Shown here: positions 50,327-59,809 of the stretch, piece after piece
Position numbering within the stretch: position 1 is the stretch's first letter
How the letters are laid out: the number at the start of each line of letters is the position of its first letter
Origin: an uncultured Bacteroidota bacterium
Lineage (GTDB): Bacteria > Bacteroidota > Bacteroidia > Bacteroidales > P3
Length of the DNA stretch: 64,000 bases
Assembly: GCA_902784865.1 (NCBI GenBank)
Contig: CACZWL010000003.1
Coordinates: 1-64,000, forward strand
Direction of reading: 5' to 3'
Made by a program: the position numbers and the translations under genes
Notes under the pieces: model-generated
What the model was told of the DNA's origin: nothing
What the model saw: the letters and a program-made list of their open reading frames with translations, nothing else
Databases searched by the model: none

Positions 50327-50381
50327 TCTGGTAGGTGAATGGTAGGTATATGGTTCGACCCTGGAAGGTGTCTGGAAAATG
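50327..50381 (+). repeat. Dispersed repeat, copy F (degenerate 11-bp array)
   Basis: Lies in the 467-bp divergent gap between xerD and the GAPDH gene. Five consecutive 11-bp units, TCTGGTAGGTG, AATGGTAGGTA, TATGGTTCGAC, CCTGGAAGGTG and TCTGGAAAATG, keep the period but have drifted. The ATCGAT palindrome is missing; an inverted repeat at 50386-50427 takes its place. The rest of the gap (50112-50326) is AT-rich without recognisable features, and the GAPDH promoter lies at its right end. Confidence 0.78.
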
Positions 50382-50385
50382 AAAT

Positions 50386-50427
50386 GCTAATACCTGTTAA
50401 ACGACAGCGTATTTAACATCTATTAAC
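50386..50427. repeat. Imperfect TTAAC-rich inverted repeat next to copy F
   Basis: Arms 50386-50402 and 50411-50427 pair at 13 of 17 positions around a loop of 8 bases. The arm GCTAATACCTGTTAAAC resembles GTTAATGGATGTTAAAC of the perfect inverted repeat at 14726-14780, which also borders an 11-bp array on the same side. Confidence 0.65.
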
Positions 50428-50494
50428 AAATCGGGGAGATTTGGCTTTTTTACCCGATTTTTATGCATTAGATACAAAGCATCGTAAATATAAT

Positions 50495-51586
<1,092 letters not shown>

Positions 51587-51615
51587 CATTTTTCAATGTA
51601 GTTCAAGGAGTTCAG

Positions 51616-51685
51616 GGAGTCAGGGAGTTCAAGACAAATGTGCCTCCAACGGCGTTGTCCTGAACTTCTTGAACTCCCTGACTCC
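51616..51685. repeat. 18-bp perfect inverted repeat between gap and the fabG-like gene
   Basis: Arms GGAGTCAGGGAGTTCAAG (51616-51633) and CTTGAACTCCCTGACTCC (51668-51685) are exact complements with a 34-bp loop. The surrounding 123-bp gap consists mostly of GGAGTTCAAGGAGT-type words. It may fold at the end of the gap message, but it lacks a T-run. Confidence 0.85.
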
Positions 51686-51709
51686 TTTGACTCCTTATTT
51701 CACACAAAC

Positions 51710-52456
51710 ATGATCCTACAAAACAAGACCGCCATCGTCACCGGTGCCACCCGTGGCATAGGCCACGCCATAGCATTAAGATTCGCGCGCGAGGGCTGCA
51801 ACGTGGCCTTCTGCGGCCGTACACGCAACGAAGCCATGGTCGCCGTCGAGGCCGAACTGCAGTCGCTGCACGTCATGGCCAAAGGCTACGCCGCCGACGT
51901 GGCCGACTACCAGCAAGCGCAAGACTTTGTCAAACAGGTGATTGCCGACTTCGGCAGCGTGGACATCCTGGTCAACAACGCCGGCATCACGGCCGACAGC
52001 GCCGTCAAGCGCATGACCCAAGAGCAGATGCGCCAGGTGATGGACGTCAACCTCGGCTCGGTCTTCTGCATGACCAAGGCCATCCAGCCCCACATGTGGA
52101 AACAGGGACACGGCTCGATTGTCAACATCGGCTCCGTGGTAGGCATTGCGGGCAACTACAACCAGGCCAACTACGCCGCCTCCAAAGCCGCCATCATCGG
52201 CTTCTCCAAAAGCTGCGCCAAAGAGTTCGCCGCCCGCAACATTCGCGTCAACGTGGTGGCCCCCGGCTTCGTCGAGACCGAGATGACCGCCGACATTCCC
52301 AAGGAGCTGATGGACACCTGGTGCAGCCGCATCCCCATGAAGCGTCCCGGCACAACCGACGAGGTGGCGCAGGCCTGCGTCTTCCTGGCCAGCGACATGT
52401 GCCCCTACATCACCAGCGTCGTGCTGCCCATCTGCGGCGGCATGGAAGACGCTTGA
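51710..52456 (+). CDS. fabG: SDR-family oxidoreductase, FabG-like
   Basis: A 248-residue NAD(P)-dependent short-chain dehydrogenase, most like 3-oxoacyl-ACP reductase of fatty acid synthesis. It shows TGATRGIGHAIA at residue 11, NNAGIT near 86, the catalytic Ser in IVNIGSVVG, and Tyr and Lys in NYAASKAAIIGF near 154. The tail PYITSVVLPICGGMEDA differs slightly from the usual SYITGQVLHVDGG, so another SDR substrate is possible. ATG 51710 is chosen because a longer in-frame extension would be encoded by low-complexity repeat DNA. Other fatty acid genes are not nearby. Confidence 0.87.
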   Translation: MILQNKTAIVTGATRGIGHAIALRFAREGCNVAFCGRTRNEAMVAVEAELQSLHVMAKGYAADVADYQQAQDFVKQVIADFGSVDILVNNAGITADSAVKRMTQEQMRQVMDVNLGSVFCMTKAIQPHMWKQGHGSIVNIGSVVGIAGNYNQANYAASKAAIIGFSKSCAKEFAARNIRVNVVAPGFVETEMTADIPKELMDTWCSRIPMKRPGTTDEVAQACVFLASDMCPYITSVVLPICGGMEDA

Positions 52457-52460
52457 TGAG

Positions 52461-52496
52461 GTGAAAGTTGAAAGTTGAAAATTGAAAATTGAAATT
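52461..52496 (+). repeat. GTTGAAA/ATTGAAA low-complexity stretch
   Basis: Seven- to eight-base words (GTTGAAA, ATTGAAAA) are repeated right after the fabG-like stop. Related words lie at 43394-43416 and 49041-49065, also just outside genes. Confidence 0.7.
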
Positions 52497-52517
52497 AAAT
52501 ATATTGAAGGTTTTCCC

Positions 52518-53471
52518 ATGATACGGAAACAATTGTCCTTTCACTCCCTTTCACTCCCTTTCACTCCCTTTCACTCCCTTTCACTCCCTTTCACTCCCTT
52601 TCACTCCCTTATTCTCATTATCTTTTTCGCCGCCTGCGGCGGACGGCAGCAGCAAGCCGCCACGGTAGACACCGTCACCGACGACTACGGCCGCCGCGTG
52701 GCCGTCCCCGCCTCCCCCACCCGCGTGGTCTCATGCTCGCCCTCGGTCACCGAGATACTCTTCGCCCTCGGCGCCGGCGACCTGCTGGTGGGACGCACCG
52801 ACTTCTGCGCCTTCCCGCCAGAGGCCGAAACCATACCCAGCATCGGCGGCATCAGCAACCTCAACGTCGAGCGTATCCTCTCCATGCAGCCCGACCTCGT
52901 CATCAGCGGCTCCATGGTCAGCAAGAAATTCACCGACCAACTCGACGAAATGGGCATCCCCATCGTCTGCATAATCGAAAAACCCCGCTTCGACGCCGTC
53001 TATGAGAACATCCTCGCCATCGGCCGCCTCGTGGGCCGCGAGCACGAGGCCGACTCGCTAAATGGGCTATTGCGCGAACGTGTTATCGCGTTAGACTCTG
53101 ACACATTAACGCAATCACACGATAACGCACTCCCCAAAGTCTACTACGTCGTCGGCTTCGGCCCCGCGGGCAACTTCACCGCCGGCGGCAACACCTTCAT
53201 CAACGACATCATACGCATGGCCGGCGGACGCAACATCGCCGAAGAGGTCAGCGGCTGGAGCTACAGCCTCGAGGCCCTCATGAAGGAAGACCCCGACTAC
53301 ATCATCGTGCGCCGCGAAGACTCGGCCGCCTTCTGCTCCATGAAGCCCTACAACGCCCTGCGCGCCGTCCGCCAAGGCCACGTCATCGGCATGGAAAGCG
53401 GCACCATGGACCTCCAGGTGCCCCGCAACATCGAGGCCATCCTCACCCTCCGACATCGCATGAAGCAATGA
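52518..53471 (+). CDS. Cobalamin/iron-type ABC substrate-binding lipoprotein
   Basis: A 317-residue lipoprotein of the periplasmic-binding type III (BtuF/FhuD/HmuT) family. The mature part shows RVVSCSPSVTEILFALGAGD near 70, VGRTDFCAFPPEA near 92 and AGGNTFINDIIRMAGGRNIAEE near 223. The lipobox FFAAC puts the lipidated cysteine at residue 40, making an unusually long signal. Residues 8-30 of that signal (FHSLSLPFTP repeated) are encoded by seven exact 10-bp repeats, so slippage would shift the reading frame. A second insert lies near residues 184-205. No BtuCD-type permease or ATPase is adjacent, so the ligand cannot be inferred. The next gene overlaps by ATGA. Confidence 0.85.
   Translation: MIRKQLSFHSLSLPFTPFHSLSLPFTPFHSLILIIFFAACGGRQQQAATVDTVTDDYGRRVAVPASPTRVVSCSPSVTEILFALGAGDLLVGRTDFCAFPPEAETIPSIGGISNLNVERILSMQPDLVISGSMVSKKFTDQLDEMGIPIVCIIEKPRFDAVYENILAIGRLVGREHEADSLNGLLRERVIALDSDTLTQSHDNALPKVYYVVGFGPAGNFTAGGNTFINDIIRMAGGRNIAEEVSGWSYSLEALMKEDPDYIIVRREDSAAFCSMKPYNALRAVRQGHVIGMESGTMDLQVPRNIEAILTLRHRMKQ
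52541..52610 (+). repeat. Seven perfect 10-bp repeats within a signal-peptide region
   Basis: TCACTCCCTT is repeated seven times without a mismatch inside the coding sequence of the substrate-binding lipoprotein. The period is not a multiple of three, so gain or loss of one unit changes the frame. In one shifted frame a TAG occurs at 52666-52668. Confidence 0.97.
53068..53130 (+). repeat. Translated palindromic insert in the binding-protein gene
   Basis: The stretch contains TGTTATCGCGTTA (53081-53093), then TAACGCAATCACAC and CGATAACGC, giving nested complementary pairs (GTTATCG/CGATAAC and GCGTTA/TAACGC). It encodes LLRERVIALDSDTLTQSHDNA. The words TAACGCAAT and GCAATCACAC recur in the ABC-F gene insert at 60.7 kb. 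Confidence 0.65.
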
Positions 53472-55249
53472 ACAAACTCCTCACCCTCCTCAAGCCTAAC
53501 GCACTCTACCTCAAAGGGTACGCCGTCCCAATCCTCTTCAGCCTCACCCTTTTTGTCCAAGTAGTGCTTTTCCAGTGGTTCTGCTACCACAACATACTGA
53601 TTACCAGCCTATGGAAAGCACCGGCGCACTTCGCCGTCTTCTGGCTCTCCAAAATCGGGATTGCCCTCTTCTTCGCCAGTTTCTGCCTGCTGACGAAGCG
53701 CAAGTGGTGGACGGTGGCAATAGTGGCCCTGGTCAGCCTCTGGTGCATATCCAACCTGATCTACTACCGCGCCAACAACTTGGTCCTCAGCGTATCCGCC
53801 ATGCTGATGGCCGACAACCTCAACGGATTCCAAAGTTCCATCCGGGCCTACTGGAACTGGCAGTCCACACTTCTTTCAGTGATACCGTTGGTTTATGCCT
53901 TGGGACTGTATTTTCTGAAAGCGCCATCGCGGCGTACACCCATGGTGTTCGCTTGCCTGCTTGGAGTAGTGCTTGTGGGGGATGTGGCGATGAGGTATAT
54001 TTACAGAAAAATAGGAGAACAAAGCACGTTCGCCAGCATTGTCATTCTTCCCTACCAAGAATTCACGAAAGACACAGACAATGTCTCGGTCGTGCTTATC
54101 GAGGACACGCGAGAGACAAACCGCTACATCTCATACCACTCAATCATCAGCAACTTCCCTCGTATCTTTGCATTCCACCATGCGTCGCAATACAACCAAC
54201 GCAAGGCGTCGGAGCTGCGGATGGCCGGAGGCCTGATACCCGACGAGGTGGAAGCCTTGTTGGGAGAGCGGGCCGATAGCGGGATGCCGTCGCACAACCT
54301 GATCATTGTGCTTGTGGAGAGCCTGGAGAGTTGGGTGCTGGACGTGATGGACGGCAACGGCGTGGAGATTGCTCCCAATCTGAGGATGCTGTCGGAAAAG
54401 GGTCTTTATTTGCCTTATGTGCGGTCGCAAGTGAGGGAAGGTGTCAGTGGGGATGGCCAACTGATACTCAACACCGGGGTGCTGCCATTGCAACAAGGGG
54501 CGGCATGCATGATATTCGGCGATAACCGGTATAGAAGTCTGGCAGACCCTTTCGCGGCCTCGGCCACCATCATTCCCACCCAGCCCAACACCTGGAACCA
54601 GAGTGCCGCCTCGGTAGCCTATGGCTACCAGCAGACGCTTGACCCCGGCGATGAGGTGCAGGACGAGGTGGTCTTTAGAATGGCGGAGCGATGGCTCGAC
54701 ACAGTTACCCTGCGTCCGTTCTGCTGTCAGGTGATCACGCTCTCTACCCACTCGCCATTTGACCGTGTAGACGGCGAGCGGGCGAAGTTCGGATCCGATA
54801 TGCCTCAAATGTTGAGGAACTATCTCAACTGCGTGCGCTACGCTGACAGTTGCATAGGGCGTTTTGTGGAAAGACTGGAGGCGCGCGGCCTGCTAGAGAA
54901 CACTACAGTCGTCATTACGGGCGACCACACTATATTCAAAGACAACATGCTGCGCGAGTACCGAAAAGCCGCCATGCAGTACAATCTGGATTTCAAGTCG
55001 GGACATAATTTTGTGCCGGCCATCATCCTCTCGCCTGCCGTGGAGAAAAACACCACCGTCGCCGACACCTGCGGACAATACGACATCTACCCCACCCTGC
55101 GCGCCCTGCTCGGCGCCGAACTCTACCCGTGGAAAGGGTTCGGTCGCAACCTCCTGGACCCCGAGTCGCAATACCCACTGTCCGAACAGGATGCCGGCAA
55201 ATGGTCCGACGTAATCATCCGCTCCAACTGGTTCGCCACTAAAATGTAA
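53468..55249 (+). CDS. LtaS-like membrane sulfatase/phosphotransferase
   Basis: A 593-residue inner-membrane protein of the LTA-synthase/phosphoethanolamine-transferase type: five hydrophobic helices (residues about 20-180), then an alkaline-phosphatase-superfamily domain in the periplasm. The metal site is indicated by NLIIVLVESLESWV near 278, VSGDGQLILNTGVLPL near 325 (catalytic threonine or serine region), VITLSTHSPF near 430 and TVVITGDHT near 480. It probably transfers a phospho-alcohol group to a surface glycan or lipid. The middle of the gene (about 53.85-55.05 kb) has clearly more A/T at third codon positions than its neighbours, which may mark transfer or relaxed selection. Confidence 0.85.
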   Translation: MNKLLTLLKPNALYLKGYAVPILFSLTLFVQVVLFQWFCYHNILITSLWKAPAHFAVFWLSKIGIALFFASFCLLTKRKWWTVAIVALVSLWCISNLIYYRANNLVLSVSAMLMADNLNGFQSSIRAYWNWQSTLLSVIPLVYALGLYFLKAPSRRTPMVFACLLGVVLVGDVAMRYIYRKIGEQSTFASIVILPYQEFTKDTDNVSVVLIEDTRETNRYISYHSIISNFPRIFAFHHASQYNQRKASELRMAGGLIPDEVEALLGERADSGMPSHNLIIVLVESLESWVLDVMDGNGVEIAPNLRMLSEKGLYLPYVRSQVREGVSGDGQLILNTGVLPLQQGAACMIFGDNRYRSLADPFAASATIIPTQPNTWNQSAASVAYGYQQTLDPGDEVQDEVVFRMAERWLDTVTLRPFCCQVITLSTHSPFDRVDGERAKFGSDMPQMLRNYLNCVRYADSCIGRFVERLEARGLLENTTVVITGDHTIFKDNMLREYRKAAMQYNLDFKSGHNFVPAIILSPAVEKNTTVADTCGQYDIYPTLRALLGAELYPWKGFGRNLLDPESQYPLSEQDAGKWSDVIIRSNWFATKM

Positions 55250-55258
55250 ATCAACGAT

Positions 55259-55867
55259 ATGGACAAATTAAGCTACGCTTTGGGCCACAACATTGGCCAC
55301 CAACTGAAAGAGATGGGGCTGCAGGGCAGCCTCAGTGTCGACGACTATGCCGAGGCAGTGCGCGACGTGCTCGAAGGCCGCGCTGCGAAGATGGGCGCCG
55401 AGGAGGCGCACATGGTGCTGCAGCAGTTCTTCAGCGAGCTGGAAGAGCGCCAGCAGGCCGCCGCCGCCGAGCGCGGCAAGGCAGCCCGCAGCGAGGGCGA
55501 AGCCTTCCTGGCCGAGAACAAGGCCAAGCCCGGCGTGGTCACCACCGCCAGCGGCCTGCAGTACACCGTCCTCAATGAGGGCAGCGGCCGCCAACCCAAG
55601 GCCACCGACACCGTGCGCTGCCACTACGAGGGCACGCTCATCGACGGCACAGTGTTCGACTCGAGCTACCGCCGCGGCCAACCCGCCGAATTCGGCCTGC
55701 AGCAGGTCATCGCCGGATGGACCGAAGGCGTGCAGCTGATGAAGGAGGGCGCCAAATACCGCTTCTTCATCCCCTGGCAGCTGGCCTACGGCGAGCGCGG
55801 CGCCGGCGCCGACATCCCGCCCTACGCGGCACTCATCTTCACCGTGGAACTAATCAAAGTTCTTTAG
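55259..55867 (+). CDS. FKBP-type peptidyl-prolyl isomerase
   Basis: A 202-residue isomerase without a signal peptide. The helical N-terminal domain (MDKLSYALGHNIGHQLKEMG) and coiled coil extend to about residue 90. The FKBP domain follows with VRCHYEGTLIDGTVFDSSYR, VIAGWTEGVQLMKEGAKYRF and YAALIFTVELIKVL. It is probably cytosolic, in contrast to the lipoprotein FKBP at 25.5 kb, which shares the domain plan (FklB type). It starts 9 bp after the sulfatase stop and overlaps the convergent GT2 gene by 4 bp. Confidence 0.93.
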   Translation: MDKLSYALGHNIGHQLKEMGLQGSLSVDDYAEAVRDVLEGRAAKMGAEEAHMVLQQFFSELEERQQAAAAERGKAARSEGEAFLAENKAKPGVVTTASGLQYTVLNEGSGRQPKATDTVRCHYEGTLIDGTVFDSSYRRGQPAEFGLQQVIAGWTEGVQLMKEGAKYRFFIPWQLAYGERGAGADIPPYAALIFTVELIKVL

Positions 55868-56691
55868 TTCCAACCCATCTTCAGAAAATGGTTGACCAGT
55901 TTGATCGCAATGTTGCGCCTGCGTCCTGAACGTATATTCTGCGTCAGCCAGCGCCAGCAAATCTCACGGATACACCAATAATAGCGTCTGCGCAAGTTGG
56001 CCTTGTGTGCCTCGTAGAGGCCACGGTCTTTGAGCAGACGCTCCACTTTGCTCGTGACCAGAAGCTGGTACCCGAAGTTCTCGGCGAAGCACGAGTGCAT
56101 GATACTGTGGGGGTTTTCGATATTGTAGTTGTACAGGAAGCTGTTGAGATGCCTGTAGGACCGGCTGCGGAGAAAAGCCTGCACGCTGAAGAGGTAGTCC
56201 TCGCCGGCCTTGATGCCAGTGTCGAAACGCAGGTCGGCAACGAGCTCGCGCCGATAGGCACGCCTCCACACCACCGCCCCGTCACCCTGCACTATCATGT
56301 CAACGCTGCTGTCGATGTGTATAGCCTTCTTTTCGGTGCCAACCTCGTAGAAGTCGAACTGAACGATATCCTGCCCGGGACAGAGGCGCGACAGCTCCTC
56401 CAACCATGTAGGCTCGACCCAGTCGTCGGCATCGAGGAAGAGCACATACTCGCCCCGGGCGGCCTGCAAGCCCTTGTTGCGTGCACTTGAGACACCGTCA
56501 TTGGAGCCGTCGAGCAGGACGAGACGTGTGTCGTCCGAGGCCAGGCGGCTGCAGATGGCGAGTGTGTCGTCGGTGGAGCCATCGTTGACCACGATGCACT
56601 CGAAGTCACCGAATGTCTGATGCAACACCGAATCGAGGCAACGTCCGATATAAAGACCTGAATTGTAAGCAGGTACAATGATTGAAAACAT
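55864..56691 (-). CDS. GT2 family glycosyltransferase
   Basis: A 275-residue GT-A-fold glycosyltransferase. It begins FSIIVPAYNSGLYIGRCLDS, has the nucleotide-sugar motif VVNDGSTDDT near 36 and the metal-binding DADD in FLDADDWVEPTW near 88. A later acidic stretch GIKAGEDYLFSVQ (near 178) could provide the catalytic base. The C-terminal part is basic (RSGRRRN). I start at ATG 56691 because the upstream extension would be encoded by the terminator hairpin at 56694-56720. The acceptor is unknown. The long terminator stem just before the start may limit its translation or transcription. Confidence 0.9.
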   Translation of the reverse strand: MFSIIVPAYNSGLYIGRCLDSVLHQTFGDFECIVVNDGSTDDTLAICSRLASDDTRLVLLDGSNDGVSSARNKGLQAARGEYVLFLDADDWVEPTWLEELSRLCPGQDIVQFDFYEVGTEKKAIHIDSSVDMIVQGDGAVVWRRAYRRELVADLRFDTGIKAGEDYLFSVQAFLRSRSYRHLNSFLYNYNIENPHSIMHSCFAENFGYQLLVTSKVERLLKDRGLYEAHKANLRRRYYWCIREICWRWLTQNIRSGRRRNIAIKLVNHFLKMGWN

Positions 56692-56693
56692 TA

Positions 56694-56720
56694 TCGAGGG
56701 TGTCTCGGCGACACCCTCGA
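56694..56720 (-). terminator. Hairpin between the dehydrogenase and GT2 genes
   Basis: TCGAGGGTGTC and GACACCCTCGA form a perfect 11-bp stem with a 5-nt loop, 22 bp past the dehydrogenase stop. On the minus strand it is followed by TAATGTTTTC, which includes the GT2 start codon, so it has only a weak T-run. Confidence 0.7.
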
Positions 56721-56742
56721 TTGTGGCTTGACTGCCCATGCC

Positions 56743-58377
<1,635 letters not shown>

Positions 58378-58410
58378 AGACATTAAAGATTTAGTGTTTG
58401 ATTTTGGGTG

Positions 58411-58441
58411 CAAATATACGAACATTTTTCAAACCCGCAAA
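58411..58441 (-). promoter_or_regulatory. Promoter of the pruA-like gene
   Basis: On the minus strand TTTG (58441-58438), a 19-bp gap and TATATTTG (58418-58411) fit the Bacteroidota consensus. It lies about 34 bp before the start codon. Confidence 0.7.
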
Positions 58442-58489
58442 AAAAAGTTTTCGACAAAGGACTGAAAACACCCCCACGCCCCTACCCGC

Positions 58490-58610
58490 CCGTCAGGCAT
58501 CTGGTAGGTGTCTGGTAGGTATCTGGTAGGTGAATACTTCGACTCTTTCCCATCATTTCCCATCGATGGGAAAATGAGGGAACGCAACCCGGCGCTATTT
58601 GAACACTTTG
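58490..58610 (+). repeat. Composite dispersed repeat, copy E
   Basis: Occupies the 320-bp divergent gap between the pruA-like and YkvA genes. One degenerate and three good 11-bp units (58490-58533) are followed by the TTCGACTC spacer, CCCATCA, the palindrome TTTCCCATCGATGGGAAA (58556-58573) and the tail GGGAACGCAACCCGG...ATTTGAACACTTTG. The remaining bases hold the pruA promoter and, right of the repeat, AT-rich sequence before YkvA. Confidence 0.93.
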
Positions 58611-58697
58611 CCCCAAAAGTACTAAAAAAACGCTCGCCAACACAATAATATTTAGACCGTTCCGTTATAAAAACAAAAAACGGAACCTGACCACCCG

Positions 58698-59093
58698 ATG
58701 AAATTCACCGCCGACGACGCCGAACGATACAGCCGACACTACGACGAACCCCGCTTCCGCCAAAAACTGAAGCAGGTAGCCGCCACCGCCGGCAGCAAAG
58801 TGCTCTACCCGGCACTTCAACTCTATTACCTACTGCAGGCAAAAGAAGTCCCCGTAAAAGCCAAAACACTGATAATCGGTGCTCTGGGCTACCTCATACT
58901 CCCCGCCGACCTCGTGCCTGACTTCATCCCCGCACTCGGCTTCACCGACGACCTCACCGCCATCATGATAGCCCTCAGGACCCTCGGACACTACCTCACA
59001 CCGGAAATCAGCTCGCGCGCCAAAGAACACACCAACCGCCTGCTTGGCAGAAACACCGACAACAACACCTCCAAGCAACACACAACAACATGA
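58698..59093 (+). CDS. YkvA/DUF1232 family membrane protein
   Basis: A 131-residue protein with the DUF1232 core: LYYLLQAKEVPVKAKTLIIG, then ALGYLILPADLVPDFIPALGF with two short hydrophobic stretches, and DDLTAIMIALRTLGHY. The family's function is unknown; members are small, probably peripheral or hairpin membrane proteins. It overlaps the PAP2 phosphatase start by ATGA. The ATG at 58698 follows a region with no clear Shine-Dalgarno sequence. Confidence 0.88.
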   Translation: MKFTADDAERYSRHYDEPRFRQKLKQVAATAGSKVLYPALQLYYLLQAKEVPVKAKTLIIGALGYLILPADLVPDFIPALGFTDDLTAIMIALRTLGHYLTPEISSRAKEHTNRLLGRNTDNNTSKQHTTT

Positions 59094-59809
59094 AAATGAA
59101 CCGCATACTCACCGCCCTGGCAGCCCTCGCCCTCAGCCTGACGGTCCTCGCCCAGCAACCCCTCGTCCTCAAAGAGCAGATGCCCAACGCCGTACGCTTC
59201 CTGCCGCCGCCCCCTGCCGACGGCAGCGACGCCTTCCTCTACGACCAGGCCCAATACCGCTGGGGCCTCGACCAACGCCGCGACAGCCTCCGCTGCGCAA
59301 TGGCCACCCAGGATGCCGAATGGAGCGTCAACTACATGTGCCGCATCCTCGGCGGCGCCATGGGCCTCACCATCACGCCCGAAACCACACCGGCCATCTA
59401 CCGCATGCTCGCCACCGGCCTCATGACCACCGACCAGGTGGGCAAAGTGCCCAAAGACCACTACATGCGCACCCGCCCCTACATGCATTTCCGGCAAGGC
59501 ACCATCGCCCCCTGGGACGAAGAAGAGCTCAGCCACAACGGCTCCTACCCCAGCGGCCACACCATCCTCGGCTGGAGCGCCGCACTGCTCCTCACCGAAC
59601 TGGCCCCCGAACACGCCGACACCATCCTCGCCCGCGCCTACATGTACGGCCAGAGCCGCGTCATCGCCGGCTTCCACTGGCAGAGCGACGTCGACGCCGG
59701 CCGCCTCGCCGCCAGCGCCGCCGTCGCCAGGCTCCACGCCGACAAATGCTTCCTCAAACTCATGAAACGCGCTAAAAAAGAATACACAAAAATCCGCAAA
59801 AGGCAATAA
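59090..59809 (+). CDS. PAP2-type acid phosphatase (class A, PhoN-like)
   Basis: A 239-residue exported phosphatase with signal peptide MKMNRILTALAALALSLTVLAQ. The three catalytic motifs are present: K-x6-R-P in KDHYMRTRPYM near 123, PSGHT in SYPSGHTILGWSA near 155, and SR-x5-H-x3-D in QSRVIAGFHWQSDVDAGR near 190. Class A non-specific acid phosphatases act on phosphomonoesters in the periplasm; a lipid phosphatase role is less likely because transmembrane helices are lacking. Its stop and the ABC-F start share a base (TAATG). Confidence 0.93.
   Translation: MKMNRILTALAALALSLTVLAQQPLVLKEQMPNAVRFLPPPPADGSDAFLYDQAQYRWGLDQRRDSLRCAMATQDAEWSVNYMCRILGGAMGLTITPETTPAIYRMLATGLMTTDQVGKVPKDHYMRTRPYMHFRQGTIAPWDEEELSHNGSYPSGHTILGWSAALLLTELAPEHADTILARAYMYGQSRVIAGFHWQSDVDAGRLAASAAVARLHADKCFLKLMKRAKKEYTKIRKRQ

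Noticed and set aside
52457..52517. Cobalamin riboswitch before the substrate-binding lipoprotein
   Set aside because: The gap is only 61 bp and is low-complexity GTTGAAA sequence; there is no room for the riboswitch.
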